Source of the DNA: Nocardia otitidiscaviarum NBRC 14405
GTDB taxonomy: Bacteria > Actinomycetota > Actinomycetes > Mycobacteriales > Mycobacteriaceae
Assembly: GCF_000308635.1 (NCBI RefSeq)
Contig: NZ_BAGD01000061.1
Span: 145,722 to 209,721 of the forward strand
DNA length: 64,000 nucleotides
Reading direction: 5' to 3'
Shown: positions 7,940 to 17,659 of the stretch, piece after piece
How the letters are laid out: every line of letters starts with the position of its first letter
Numbering within the stretch: the first letter of the stretch is position 1
Position numbers and translations under genes: made by a program
Notes under the pieces: generated by a model
Database searches by the model: none
Seen by the model: only the letters and a program-made list of their open reading frames with translations
Told to the model about the DNA's origin: nothing

Positions 7940-8902
7940 ATGAGCACACGCGACATCACGATCCTGCTGGCCCAGCTGCGGACCGTCCGCGATCTGACCG
8001 ACACCGAGATCCAGATCGCCGAAACCCGTGTCGCGCAGGCCCGGACCGACGCGGTGCGCCGCGAACTGTCCGAGAACGCCGACAATGCCCGCCGCCGGGT
8101 GGAGGCCATCGAATCCGCCATTCGCGAACTCGGCGGCGTGCCGCAGCTGGTCGGTCCCTTCCTCGGTCGGCTCGTCGCCGCGATCAAGGCGCTGGTCGAA
8201 CAGGCGCAGCCCTTCGACGAGGCGCTGCTCGGCGACCTCGCCCTGGAACACCAGCTCCTCGACCGCGCCCGCTACATCAAGGCCCTGGCCACCGCCGCGC
8301 GGCGGCCCGATGTGGTGGCGCTGGCGGATCGACTGATCACCGCGCATTCGGCCACCGTGGAGTGGTTGACCACCGTGCTGGCCGAGGACGCGCTGGGCGG
8401 TCCGGCCGCCCTGCGCCGCACCCCGCTGCAGGCGGCCACGGGTGCGACGATGCGGCTGGTCAACGTGCCGGTCACGCTGTCGGTGCGCGGCATCGACCGC
8501 GCCCTGGACACCTTCCGCACCACCCCGCCCGCACTCGGCGACCTGCTCGAGCGCGGCCAGCACGCCGGTGATATCGCCGTCCGGACCATCTCGGCCTCCC
8601 GTGACGCCGCCCTGGAGACGGCCGAGCGGGTCGCCCGCCGGGAGGGCGCCGACAGCGCCGCCGACGCCCTGCACGCCCTGCGCACCAGCACCGGCGTGCT
8701 CGACCCCGACGAACTGCCGATCGACGACTACGAGGAGTTGAACGTCAACCAGGCCGTCGCCGCCATCAAGGAGTTGACCGAACCGGCCGACGTCCGCGCC
8801 GTGGTGGCCTACGAGGAGGCGCACAAGAATCGGCACGGCGTGGTCTCCGCGGCCCAGACCCGGCTCGCGGCGATCGCGCAGGATGTGACCGGGCGCAACT
8901 GA
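7940..8902 (+). CDS. ferritin-like helical protein with small C-terminal domain
   Basis: 320 residues from ATG 7940, preceded by AAGGA. Residues 1-150 form long amphipathic helices (LLAQLRTVRDLTDTEIQIAETRVAQAR; LEHQLLDRARYIKALATAA; RLITAHSATVEWL) like a ferritin-like four-helix bundle, with several Glu/His but no complete ExxH pair that I can identify. A linker (160-250) leads to a C-terminal piece, DELPIDDYEELNVNQAVAAIKELTEPADVRAVVAYEEAHKNRHGV, a short domain also seen at the ends of other actinobacterial helical proteins. No signal peptide or membrane segment. Function unknown. Confidence 0.6.
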   Translation: MSTRDITILLAQLRTVRDLTDTEIQIAETRVAQARTDAVRRELSENADNARRRVEAIESAIRELGGVPQLVGPFLGRLVAAIKALVEQAQPFDEALLGDLALEHQLLDRARYIKALATAARRPDVVALADRLITAHSATVEWLTTVLAEDALGGPAALRRTPLQAATGATMRLVNVPVTLSVRGIDRALDTFRTTPPALGDLLERGQHAGDIAVRTISASRDAALETAERVARREGADSAADALHALRTSTGVLDPDELPIDDYEELNVNQAVAAIKELTEPADVRAVVAYEEAHKNRHGVVSAAQTRLAAIAQDVTGRN

Positions 8903-8998
8903 GCTTCCGGTACCGTCCACCGTCTCTCGACCACCGCGTTCACCCGCGCGGTAGGTGTCCCGCGCCACGTCCGCCGTGGCGCGGGCAAATGCGGGTGA

Positions 8999-10153
<1,155 letters not shown>

Positions 10154-10181
10154 TCCCCGACCCAACGAGGAAAGCGAAAAA

Positions 10182-12683
10182 GTGCGAGTAGCGCAGTCGT
10201 GGCTGACGGAAATCCTGCGGCGGACCACCCGCGAGTGGTCGGTGACGCCGGAGGAACTCGACGCCGGTTTCGTCCGGGTCGGGCTGGAGGTCGAAGAGGT
10301 CGATCGGCTGCGGCCGGTCGGCGGCGAGATCGACAAGCCCCTGGTCGTGGGCCGGGTCGCCGAGATCACCGAACTGACCGAGTTCAAGAAGCCGATCCGC
10401 TTCTGCAAGGTCGATGTCGGCAATCCGGAGTTGCAGGAGATCATCTGCGGCGCTCGGAATTTCGCAGTCGGCGACCTGGTCGTGGTGGTGCTGCCGGGTG
10501 GCGTGCTGCCCGGCGGCTTCCAGATCACGTCGCGGAAGACCTACGGGCACACCAGCAATGGCATGATCTGCTCGGTCGCCGAACTGGGTATCGGCAAGGA
10601 CCACAGCGGCATCCTGGTGCTCGAACCGGGCACCGCCGAACCGGGCACCGACGCCAATGAGCTGCTCGGCCTGGACGACACCGTCATCGAACTGGCCATC
10701 ACCCCCGACCGCGGCTACGCCTTCTCGGCGCGCGGCCTGGCGCGTGAACTGGCCTGCGGGTTCGACCTGGAATACGCCGATCCCGCCGTACGCCTGCTGC
10801 CCGACGCCGAGGAACCGGCCTGGTCGGTGAAGATCGAACCGGAATCGCTGTGCACCCGGTTCGCGGTGCGCCGCGTCACCGGGGTGGACCCGAAGGCCGT
10901 GAGCCCGTGGTGGTTGCAGCGGCGACTGCTGCTCTCGGGCGTGCGGCCCATCTCCCCGGCGGTCGACGTCACCAACTACGTCATGCTGGAACTCGGCCAG
11001 CCGCTGCACGCCTTCGACGCCGCCAAGGTCACCGGCGGTTTCGTGGTGCGCCGTGCCAACAAGGGCGAGACGCTGCGCACCCTGGACGAGGCCGAACGCG
11101 TCCTCGACGCCGAAGACGTGGTGATCGCCGATGATTCGGGCGTCATCTCGCTCGCGGGCATCATGGGCGGGGCCAGCACCGAGGTCGGTGACGCCACCAC
11201 CGACGTGATCCTGGAGGCGGCGACCTGGAACCCGGTCGCCATCGCCCGCACCGCGCGCCGCCACAAGCTGGGCTCGGAGGCGAGCCGCCGCTTCGAACGC
11301 GTGGTGGACCCGGAGCTGAATCTCGCCGCGCTGGACCGGGCCGCCACCCTGTTGGCCGAGATCGCCGGTGGCACCGTGGAATCCGTGCTCACCGACGTGC
11401 GGGTGCCGACCCGGGCCCCCGCACCCATCGCCATGGACCTGGATCTGGCCGACCGCACCGCGGGCGTCACCTACGAGCCCGGCACCTCCGCGCGTCGCCT
11501 CCAGCAGGTGGGCTGCGCCGTGGACGTCGATGTCAGCGAGTCCGGCCACGGTCAGCTGGTGGTCACCCCGCCGAGCTGGCGACCGGATCTGGTGCAGCCC
11601 GCCGATCTGGTGGAGGAGGTGCTGCGCCTCGAGGGTCTGGACAAGATCCCGTCGGTGCTGCCCACCGCCCCCGCCGGGCGCGGCCTCACCGCCGATCAGC
11701 GCCGCCGCCGCGCCGTGAGCAAGGCGCTGGCCTTCTCCGGGGCCGTGGAGGTGCCGCCGCCGGTCTTCATGTCCGCCACCGTCTTCGACACCTGGGGCCT
11801 GGACGCCGATGATTCGCGCCGCAAGACGCTGAAGGTGCTCAACCCGCTCGACGCCGAGCGCCCCGACCTCGCCTCCACCCTGCTGCCCGGACTGCTGGAG
11901 GTGGCCGGTCGCAATATCTCGCGCGGCGCACGGGATATCGCCATCTACGGCATCGCCCAGGTGGTGCTGCCCGGTGCCGAAACCGGAGCCGTCGATCCGC
12001 TGCCCGTGGACCGTCGCCCCACCGAGGACGAGATCGGCACCCTGCTGCGCTCGCTGCCCGAGCAGCCGGTGCACATCGCCGCCGTGCTCACCGGTAAGCG
12101 CGAACCGCGCGGCCCGTGGGGGCAGGGCCGCCAGGTCGAGGCGGCTGATGCCTTCGCACTGGTCGACGCCATCGCCGACGCCGCCGGAGTCGTGATCGAG
12201 CGGCGCACCGCCGCGTACCTGCCGTGGCATCCGGGCCGCTGCGCGGAACTGGTGGTGGACGGCACCGTGGTCGGCCATGCGGGCGAACTGCACCCCGCGG
12301 TGCTGGAGCGCTCGGGTCTGCCCCCGCGCACCTGCGCCCTGGAACTCGACCTGGACGCCCTGCCGTTGCGCGAGAACCGGCCCGCCCCTGTGGTTTCCGC
12401 CTTCCCGGCGGTCCTGCAGGACGTGTCGGTCAGCGTCGAGAAATCGACCCCGGCCGCCGCCGTGGAATCCGCGCTGCGCACCGGTGCGGGCGACCTGCTC
12501 GAGGACATCGCCCTGTTCGACGTCTACGAGGGCGCGCAGGCGGGCGAGGGCCGCAAATCCCTCACCTACGCGCTGCGCTTCCGCGCCCCCGACCGCACCC
12601 TCACCGAGGACGAGGCCAGCGCCGCCCGCGACGCCGCCGTCACCGCGGCGGCGGGTGCGGTGGGAGCGGTGCTGCGCAGCTGA
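10182..12683 (+). CDS. pheT: phenylalanyl-tRNA synthetase beta subunit
   Basis: 833 residues from GTG 10182, with GAGGAA about 10 bases upstream. Domains in order: N-terminal tRNA-binding OB fold (about 40-150; [19 protein letters not shown]), B3/B4 editing region (about 215-390; [31 protein letters not shown]), B5 (about 405-475), class II-like inactive core (480-700), and C-terminal anticodon-binding FDX domain (about 740-833; [36 protein letters not shown]). Length is normal. It recognises tRNA-Phe and edits mischarged Tyr. Same operon as pheS. Confidence 0.96.
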   Translation: MRVAQSWLTEILRRTTREWSVTPEELDAGFVRVGLEVEEVDRLRPVGGEIDKPLVVGRVAEITELTEFKKPIRFCKVDVGNPELQEIICGARNFAVGDLVVVVLPGGVLPGGFQITSRKTYGHTSNGMICSVAELGIGKDHSGILVLEPGTAEPGTDANELLGLDDTVIELAITPDRGYAFSARGLARELACGFDLEYADPAVRLLPDAEEPAWSVKIEPESLCTRFAVRRVTGVDPKAVSPWWLQRRLLLSGVRPISPAVDVTNYVMLELGQPLHAFDAAKVTGGFVVRRANKGETLRTLDEAERVLDAEDVVIADDSGVISLAGIMGGASTEVGDATTDVILEAATWNPVAIARTARRHKLGSEASRRFERVVDPELNLAALDRAATLLAEIAGGTVESVLTDVRVPTRAPAPIAMDLDLADRTAGVTYEPGTSARRLQQVGCAVDVDVSESGHGQLVVTPPSWRPDLVQPADLVEEVLRLEGLDKIPSVLPTAPAGRGLTADQRRRRAVSKALAFSGAVEVPPPVFMSATVFDTWGLDADDSRRKTLKVLNPLDAERPDLASTLLPGLLEVAGRNISRGARDIAIYGIAQVVLPGAETGAVDPLPVDRRPTEDEIGTLLRSLPEQPVHIAAVLTGKREPRGPWGQGRQVEAADAFALVDAIADAAGVVIERRTAAYLPWHPGRCAELVVDGTVVGHAGELHPAVLERSGLPPRTCALELDLDALPLRENRPAPVVSAFPAVLQDVSVSVEKSTPAAAVESALRTGAGDLLEDIALFDVYEGAQAGEGRKSLTYALRFRAPDRTLTEDEASAARDAAVTAAAGAVGAVLRS

Positions 12684-12703
12684 CACATCGGCAGACGACG
12701 GCA

Positions 12704-12742
12704 GACGACGGCCCGGAATCCGCGTGGATCCGGGCCGTCGTC
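12704..12742 (+). terminator. strong hairpin after pheT
   Basis: Bases 12704-12717 pair perfectly with 12729-12742 (14 pairs), and TCC/GGA can extend pairing into the loop. It begins 21 bases after the pheT stop. There is no T tract, as is common for actinobacterial terminators. Confidence 0.7.
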
Positions 12743-12835
12743 ATCGCGGTGACCTGCAATGTTCTGCGCGTTTCGCTGTCGTGTCGCGCAGCGGTCGCGT
12801 AGCATGAACGACGTCACCCCGTGTGATGGCTGAGA

Positions 12836-12867
12836 GGGTCAGGTGCCGCTGCTACGGCACCCGACCC
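12836..12867. terminator. stem-loop downstream of the 39-residue gene
   Basis: GGGTC-A-GGTGCCG pairs with CGGCACC-C-GACCC around CTGCTA: 12 pairs and one A/C mismatch. It lies just past the stop of the small gene reading leftwards and could end that transcript. No T tract. Confidence 0.45.
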
Positions 12868-12874
12868 GTGTGGG

Positions 12875-12994
12875 TTACCTAAACCGACGTATCAGTCGGA
12901 TCAGGCACACGACCCCGGCGACTGCAGCAGCAGAGGCAAACGAGACTACTGCCCAGTTGACCGGGGTTTCCTGTGTGCGGGAGTGCTTCCCCAT
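12875..12994 (-). CDS. 39-residue predicted membrane protein
   Basis: The frame MGKHSRTQETPVNWAVVSF... ends LIRLIRRFR and is preceded by AAAGGAGG nine bases before the ATG, one of the best ribosome-binding sites in the window. The product has a polar basic N-terminus, one hydrophobic segment (about residues 14-32) and a strongly basic C-terminus (RLIRRFR), so it should be a single-span inner-membrane peptide with its basic end in the cytoplasm. It lies between pheT and a divergent hydrolase gene, with a stem-loop after its stop. I do not recognise the family. Confidence 0.65.
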   Translation of the reverse strand: MGKHSRTQETPVNWAVVSFASAAAVAGVVCLIRLIRRFR

Positions 12995-13218
12995 GACCCA
13001 CCACCTCCTTTCTGGCGGGGCGACGAGGATCAGGCCAGGTCGCCACCCCCCTCGAAAAGAGGTAGCCACACCGTATCTGCGGGTTGACCAGCTCCGAGAC
13101 TGTTTGCGGGTGCGAAGTTCCCATCGTCCGCGTGTCGGACGACACCTCCGAACCGGTGTCGGCGGACACTCCGGCGGGCAGCGGAATCGCATGCACCACC
13201 TGCTGGTAGGAAGAGACC
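12995..13218. other. divergent intergenic region
   Basis: This gap of 224 bases separates the divergent small membrane-protein and hydrolase genes and must hold promoters for both. CCCCTCGAAAAGAGG at 13048-13062 forms a short hairpin (CCTC/GAGG). Nothing else is recognisable. Confidence 0.3.
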
Positions 13219-13992
13219 ATGCAGCATCCCGCCCGGCCCGTGCTCAATCTGCTCACGTTCCTGCCGCAGCAGCGGCGGATCGAGTTGACGCCCGCGGTGT
13301 ACGGGACCGATTACGAGGAATTGCGGCTGCGGACCGGGGATGGGGAGACCATCGACGCGTGGTGGGTGCCCGCGCGGGGAGAACCGGTGGCGCACATACT
13401 GTTCGCGCACGGGAACGCGGGGAATATCGGGGACCGGTCGCCGATTCTGGCGCTGCTGTCGCGGGCCGGATTCGATGTGCTGATCTTCGACTATCGCGGA
13501 TACGGGCGCAGTACCGGCAGGCCGAGCGAACAGGGCACCTACCTGGACGCTCGGGCCGCCCGGACGGCATTGCTGGAGCGGCCCGGGGTGGACCCGAACC
13601 GGATTGTCTACCTGGGCAAGTCGCTGGGCGGCGCGGTGCTGCTGGAACTGGCCACCGCCTATCCGCCCGCCGCGCTGGTGCTCATCTCCACCTTCACCGG
13701 ATTGCGGGACGCGGCCGCGGCGGTCTACCCGATCCTGCCGAAGCTCTTCGTGCCCGACGCCTACCCGAGTCTGCGCCGCATCCGCAACCTGCGTGCGCCG
13801 GTGCTGATCATGCACGGCGACAACGACGAACTACTGCCACTGCGCATGGGGGAGCAGTTGTACGCGGCCGCGCCGGAACCCAAACGGCTCGTGGTGTTTC
13901 CGGGCGCGGGCCACAACGAGGTGGTGGCGCAACCGGAGTGGGCCGCGACCCTCTCCGCCTGGGTCGCGGCCAGTCTCGGCATCACGCGCTGA
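13219..13992 (+). CDS. alpha/beta hydrolase (BEM46/FrsA-like)
   Basis: 257 residues from ATG 13219 with GGAAGA upstream. The oxyanion region is ILFAHGNAGNIGDR, the strand-loop FDYRGYGRSTGRPSEQGTYLDARAA follows, and the nucleophile elbow is GKSLGG (Ser within GxSxG). The acid is probably Asp in MHGDNDELLPL and the base His in PGAGHNEV. The order and spacing match the BEM46/abhydrolase group of serine hydrolases. No signal peptide, though residues 5-18 are mildly hydrophobic and might associate with membrane. The last 11 bases overlap the RidA gene on the other strand. Substrate unknown. Confidence 0.85.
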   Translation: MQHPARPVLNLLTFLPQQRRIELTPAVYGTDYEELRLRTGDGETIDAWWVPARGEPVAHILFAHGNAGNIGDRSPILALLSRAGFDVLIFDYRGYGRSTGRPSEQGTYLDARAARTALLERPGVDPNRIVYLGKSLGGAVLLELATAYPPAALVLISTFTGLRDAAAAVYPILPKLFVPDAYPSLRRIRNLRAPVLIMHGDNDELLPLRMGEQLYAAAPEPKRLVVFPGAGHNEVVAQPEWAATLSAWVAASLGITR

Positions 13993-14389
13993 CGATCGCC
14001 ACCGCGTCTATCTCCACCAACATCTCCGCGCGCGGCAGACCGGTGAACACCGTGGTGCGCGCGGGCAGCACATCACCGGTGGTGTGCGCGGTGACGAAGG
14101 CCCCGTAGGCGTCGTTCATGATCGCGAAATCCTCGCGCTTGGTGAGGTAGACGCGCAGCATCACCACATCGTCGAAGCTCGCGCCACCGGCCTCCACGAT
14201 GGCCTTCACGTTGTCGAGGGTGCGGGTGGTCTGGGCGGCGACATCGCCGGGGTACAGGTACTCGTTGGTGACCGGATCCACCGGCCCCTGCCCGGATACC
14301 TGCACGAACGGCCCCTTGCGCACCCCCTGCGAGAAGGTGTGCGCGGGCGCGGGCGCGGCGGTGGTGCGGATGGCGATCTTCTCACTCAT
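13982..14389 (-). CDS. RidA-family (YjgF/UK114) enamine/imine deaminase
   Basis: 135 residues from ATG 14389, with AAAGG six bases upstream. Family motifs: FSQGVRKGPFVQVSGQGPVDP, then QTTRTLDNVKAIVEAGGASFDDVVMLRVYLTKREDF, and the active-site region LPARTTVFTGLPRAEMLVEIDAVAI, with the Arg that binds the carboxylate of imino acids and the catalytic-loop Glu. RidA hydrolyses reactive 2-aminoacrylate-type intermediates released by PLP dehydratases. It lies 29 bases after the IclR gene in the kinase-IclR-RidA operon, opposite a PLP deaminase. It would clear the imine formed by that enzyme. Confidence 0.9.
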   Translation of the reverse strand: MSEKIAIRTTAAPAPAHTFSQGVRKGPFVQVSGQGPVDPVTNEYLYPGDVAAQTTRTLDNVKAIVEAGGASFDDVVMLRVYLTKREDFAIMNDAYGAFVTAHTTGDVLPARTTVFTGLPRAEMLVEIDAVAIVSA

Positions 14390-14418
14390 GGTGAACCTTT
14401 CGGATGTCGTTGGTGATG

Positions 14419-15162
14419 TCACGGACTCCAGCCGAGTTCGGCGGAGACGGCGTCGGCGGCGGCGCGCACCCGGGGGAGCTGGGCGAGCACCTGATCGTGA
14501 TCGAGCAGCATGTCCGGCACCGACATCGACAGCGCCGCCACCACCGCCCCGGTGCCGTCGCGGACCGGGACGCCGATGCAGTTGACGAAGCTCTCATGCT
14601 CCTCGTGGTCCTCCGCATAGCCTTGTGCGGCGACGAGTTCCAGTTCGGTCAGGTAGGCGTCCGGATCGGCGATGGTGCGATCGGTGAACCGCGTGTATTC
14701 GATGCCCTCGGCGATCGCCCGCCACCGCGTGCGCGGCTGCGCGGCGACGAGCACCTTCCCGACCGCCGTGCAGTGCAGCGGTGCGGGACGGCCTACCCGC
14801 GAGTACATCCGAACACTCTGTGTCGCATCGAGTTTGTCGATGTAGACCGCCTCACCGGACTCGTAGACCGCGAGGTGGATGGTCTGACCCGTGGCGGCAT
14901 TGAGGTCGGTGAGATGCGGTCGCGCCACCGTGCGGATATCGCGGCTCTCCAGGGCGCGATTGGCCAGCTCGAACAGTCGTGAACCGAGGCGGTACCGGTG
15001 TTCGGCGTCATGGGTGACGAAACGCTCGCCCTCCATGGTCTGCAACAGCCGCAGCACCGTCGATTTGTGTACACCCAGCCGAGTGGCCAACTCGTCCAGG
15101 GATTTCGAGTCCTCACCCAGTTCGGTGAGAATGGTCAGCGCGCGCAGCAGACTCTGGCTCAT
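14419..15162 (-). CDS. IclR-family transcriptional regulator
   Basis: 247 residues. The winged helix-turn-helix is at the N-terminus (SLLRALTILTELGEDSKSLDELATRLGVHKSTVLRLLQTMEGERFV), and the IclR effector domain follows (about 75-245: TGQTIHLAVYESGEAVYIDKLDATQSVRMYSRVGRPAPLHCTAVGKVLVA). IclR proteins of the KdgR group bind sugar-acid derivatives such as 2-keto-3-deoxygluconate. Its ATG overlaps the kinase stop (ATGA), so translation is coupled. The 30-base inverted repeat at 16260-16289, between this operon and the catabolic operon, is a natural target. Activator or repressor cannot be told. Confidence 0.9.
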   Translation of the reverse strand: MSQSLLRALTILTELGEDSKSLDELATRLGVHKSTVLRLLQTMEGERFVTHDAEHRYRLGSRLFELANRALESRDIRTVARPHLTDLNAATGQTIHLAVYESGEAVYIDKLDATQSVRMYSRVGRPAPLHCTAVGKVLVAAQPRTRWRAIAEGIEYTRFTDRTIADPDAYLTELELVAAQGYAEDHEEHESFVNCIGVPVRDGTGAVVAALSMSVPDMLLDHDQVLAQLPRVRAAADAVSAELGWSP

Positions 15163-16199
15163 GAGGCCACATTCTCGGTCATGACGGCGTCGGGGTAGCG
15201 CAGTCGGGACCATTCGGCGGTATCCAGGGCGGCCAGCGTCGCCAACCGCGCCGGTGGCGGGAGTTCGGCGCCGTCGCCCACGGCCGTGAGCGCCGCCGCC
15301 GCGCACAGATGACCGAAGCGCAGCAGGTGCTCGTGCGGTCGCCCCTGGAGCAGCGCGCCCAGGTAGCCGCCCGCGAAAGCGTCTCCGGCACCGATGCGTT
15401 CGGTCACCGTGAGCGCGAGGGCGGGCACCTCGAGTCGGCGCTCGCCGAGGAAGCCGATCACCGCGTGCGCGTCGTTCTTGACCACCAGATGCCGCGGCTG
15501 CGGGAACAGTGCGCGCAGCCGATCCGGATCGCCGGTGCCGAAGACCGCCGCGGCCTCGTCGGAGCCGAGGAACGCCACATCAGCGCCGCGCACATGCCGG
15601 GCCAGCACCTCGGCGGCATTCGCGGTGCGTCGATGCCACAGCGCCGGACGGTAATTCAGATCGAAGCTGAGCAGCCGGTCGCCGCGCGGCCGGGAGAGCA
15701 GGGAGTCGGTGAGCGCCGTTGCGGAATCCGAGAGCGCCGTGGTGATGCCGGTGAAGTGGACGACCTCGCAGCCGTCGAGCAGGGCGGCGGCCGCGTCGTG
15801 ATCGGCGGGGGACAGCGCGCTGGCGGCGGATCCGGTGCGGTAGTACAGCATTCGGCTGGCACCGGCCGCCAGATCGCCGGGTGTGTCCGAGCCGCCGCCG
15901 CGCTCCTTCACATAGACGGCGGTGGGCCGCTCGGTATCGACGGCCACGGCGGAGATGTCCACGCCGCGTTCGCCCAGATGCCGCACCAGGTACCGGCCGA
16001 AGCCGTCGTCGCCGACACGGGAGATCCAGGCCGTCGGCACCCCGAGTTGGGTCAGCACGGCCGCCACATTGGCCTCGGCGCCGCCCGCCCCGCGCTCGAA
16101 GACGGGGGAGTCCTCGAGTGGTCCCGGCTGGGCCACCAGCACGGCCAGTCCCTCGCCCACGGTCACCGCCCGCGGCCGGTTCGGCATAGGCCAGATCAC
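15159..16199 (-). CDS. PfkB-family sugar kinase, probable 2-keto-3-deoxygluconate kinase
   Basis: 346 residues from GTG 16199, with AAGGGAG 5 bases upstream; longer in-frame starts would run into the operator. Ribokinase-fold marks: GEGLAVLVAQPG near residue 15, GGAEANVAAVLTQLGVPTAWISRVGDDGFGRYL, and PfkB signature 2 VTERIGAGDAFAGGYLGALL with the catalytic Asp. The context of KDPG aldolase, gluconate-type permease and sugar-acid deaminase points to phosphorylation of KDG to KDPG rather than of fructose or adenosine. First gene of the operon kinase-IclR-RidA, divergent from the deaminase operon. Confidence 0.85.
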   Translation of the reverse strand: MIWPMPNRPRAVTVGEGLAVLVAQPGPLEDSPVFERGAGGAEANVAAVLTQLGVPTAWISRVGDDGFGRYLVRHLGERGVDISAVAVDTERPTAVYVKERGGGSDTPGDLAAGASRMLYYRTGSAASALSPADHDAAAALLDGCEVVHFTGITTALSDSATALTDSLLSRPRGDRLLSFDLNYRPALWHRRTANAAEVLARHVRGADVAFLGSDEAAAVFGTGDPDRLRALFPQPRHLVVKNDAHAVIGFLGERRLEVPALALTVTERIGAGDAFAGGYLGALLQGRPHEHLLRFGHLCAAAALTAVGDGAELPPPARLATLAALDTAEWSRLRYPDAVMTENVAS

Positions 16200-16259
16200 A
16201 CGAACTCCCTTCGAACCCTTGCGGCTTTCGGCCATCCCGTGCAGACTAACCACCACTTA

Positions 16260-16298
16260 CATATTACGCAACAAGCGTTGCGAAATATGCAATGCATA
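16260..16298. promoter_or_regulatory. two abutting palindromes between the divergent sugar-acid operons
   Basis: CATATT-A-CGCAAC-aagc-GTTGCG-A-AATATG (16260-16289) is an inverted repeat with 12 matched pairs. TATGCA-A-TGCATA (16286-16298) is a second perfect odd palindrome sharing its edge. Both lie in the 148-base gap between the kinase and deaminase starts and are AT-rich against a GC-rich background. They are the expected site for the IclR regulator encoded alongside. Confidence 0.7.
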
Positions 16299-16347
16299 GC
16301 GGCTATCTCGCCGCCCGCCGCGAACCGTGAATACCGAAGGGAGTTCC

Positions 16348-17652
16348 GTGGCCATCGACAAGGACGCCGTCGCCGCGCTGGACGAGCGCAGGCTGGGTCC
16401 GGAACACAAGTCCCTCCCGCCCGCCGCGTGGGGACTGTCCGTGCGCGAATACCTGGACACCGCACCGCATCTCGACGACCTCGCCACCCCGGTGCTGACC
16501 GTGGACGCCGCGGCCATGGAATCGAACCTCGCCGTCATGGCCGACTGGACCCGGGCCGCCGGGGTGCGACTGGCCCCACACGGCAAGACCACCATGGCCC
16601 CGCGGCTGTGGGAGCGCCAGCTCACCGCCGGAGCCTGGGGGATCACCCTGGCCACCGGCTGGCAGGCGCAGGTGGCCCGCTCCTTCGGCGTGGACCGCAT
16701 CCTGCTGGCGAACGCCCTGGTCGATCCGGTCGCGCTGCAGTGGGTCGCGGCGGAGCTGGCGGCCCACCCGGAGTTCGAATTCCTGTGCTGGGCCGACAGT
16801 GTCGCCACGGTCGAACTCATGGACCGCGTCCTGGAGTCCGCCCCGCGCACCGATCGGCTCACCGTCCTGGTCGAACTGGGCGGGCCGCACGGGCGCACCG
16901 GCGCGCGTTCGGTGCAGCGGGGACTCGAGATCGCGGCGGCGATCAGCGCGTCGAAGCGGCTGCGCCTCGGCGGTGTCGGCGGCTACGAGGGTGCGCTCGC
17001 CCACGACCGGACCGATGGCGCGCTGGCCGCGGTGCACGGCTACCTCGACGATCTGACCCGACTGCACGGTGAGATCGCCGCCGCCGGAATGTATCCCGGT
17101 GCGGCGGTGATCACCGCGGGCGGCAGCGCCTACCCGGAACTGGTGGTCGAACACCTCGCCGGACTCGCGGACGAGGACGGCGCACGCGGCGTCGCGACCA
17201 CGGTGGTGCTGCGCTCCGGCGCGTACCTGATCCACGACGACGGCTTCTATGCCGGAATCTCCCCGCTCGCCGCGGGGCACACCGAGCGCCCGCTGCGCTC
17301 GGCCATGCACGGGTGGGCGCGCACCGTCTCCCGGCCGGAACCGGAGTTGGCGCTGCTCGATGCCGGAAAGCGCGATCTCCCGTTCGATGAGGGGCTGCCG
17401 GTCCCGCAGCGGATCGCGGGACCGGCAGTGCGCGCACTGCCCGCCGGGGCCACGGTGTCGGCGCTCAACGACCAGCACACCTTTCTACGGCTGCCCGGCG
17501 CTGCCCCGCACGAGGTGCCGGTCGGCAGCGTGGTGCGGCTGGGGTTGTCGCATCCCTGCACCGCCTTCGACAAATGGCGGCTCATACCCGTGATCGACGA
17601 TGCCGATGCCGAGCGGCCCCGCGTGGTCGATCTGCTGCACACCTTCTTCTGA
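16348..17652 (+). CDS. DSD1-like PLP D-amino-acid deaminase (candidate D-glucosaminate deaminase)
   Basis: 434 residues from GTG 16348 with GGGAG upstream. The fold-type III PLP domain shows TPVLTVDAAAMESNLAVMADWTRAAGVRLAPHGKTTMAPRLWERQ, where Lys in PHGKT should bind PLP. The C-terminal part has LSHPCTAFDKW, the His-x-Cys metal-binding pair of D-serine/D-threonine deaminases. The family removes ammonia from beta-hydroxy D-amino acids to give 2-oxo acids. Here the flanking deacylase, KDG kinase and KDPG aldolase suggest D-glucosaminate as substrate, with KDG as product; D-serine or D-threonine is the alternative. First gene of the operon, seven bases before the next. Confidence 0.8.
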   Translation: MAIDKDAVAALDERRLGPEHKSLPPAAWGLSVREYLDTAPHLDDLATPVLTVDAAAMESNLAVMADWTRAAGVRLAPHGKTTMAPRLWERQLTAGAWGITLATGWQAQVARSFGVDRILLANALVDPVALQWVAAELAAHPEFEFLCWADSVATVELMDRVLESAPRTDRLTVLVELGGPHGRTGARSVQRGLEIAAAISASKRLRLGGVGGYEGALAHDRTDGALAAVHGYLDDLTRLHGEIAAAGMYPGAAVITAGGSAYPELVVEHLAGLADEDGARGVATTVVLRSGAYLIHDDGFYAGISPLAAGHTERPLRSAMHGWARTVSRPEPELALLDAGKRDLPFDEGLPVPQRIAGPAVRALPAGATVSALNDQHTFLRLPGAAPHEVPVGSVVRLGLSHPCTAFDKWRLIPVIDDADAERPRVVDLLHTFF

Positions 17653-17659
17653 GGCGACC

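Noticed and set aside
12830..12900. CTGAGA followed by a GGGTC...GACCC stem and ACCT, suggestive of a TPP riboswitch
   Set aside because: The second conserved arm (GATAATGCCAGCGTAGGGA-like) is missing, the downstream + strand gene is 300 bases away and is a hydrolase, and a well-supported small gene reads through on the other strand.
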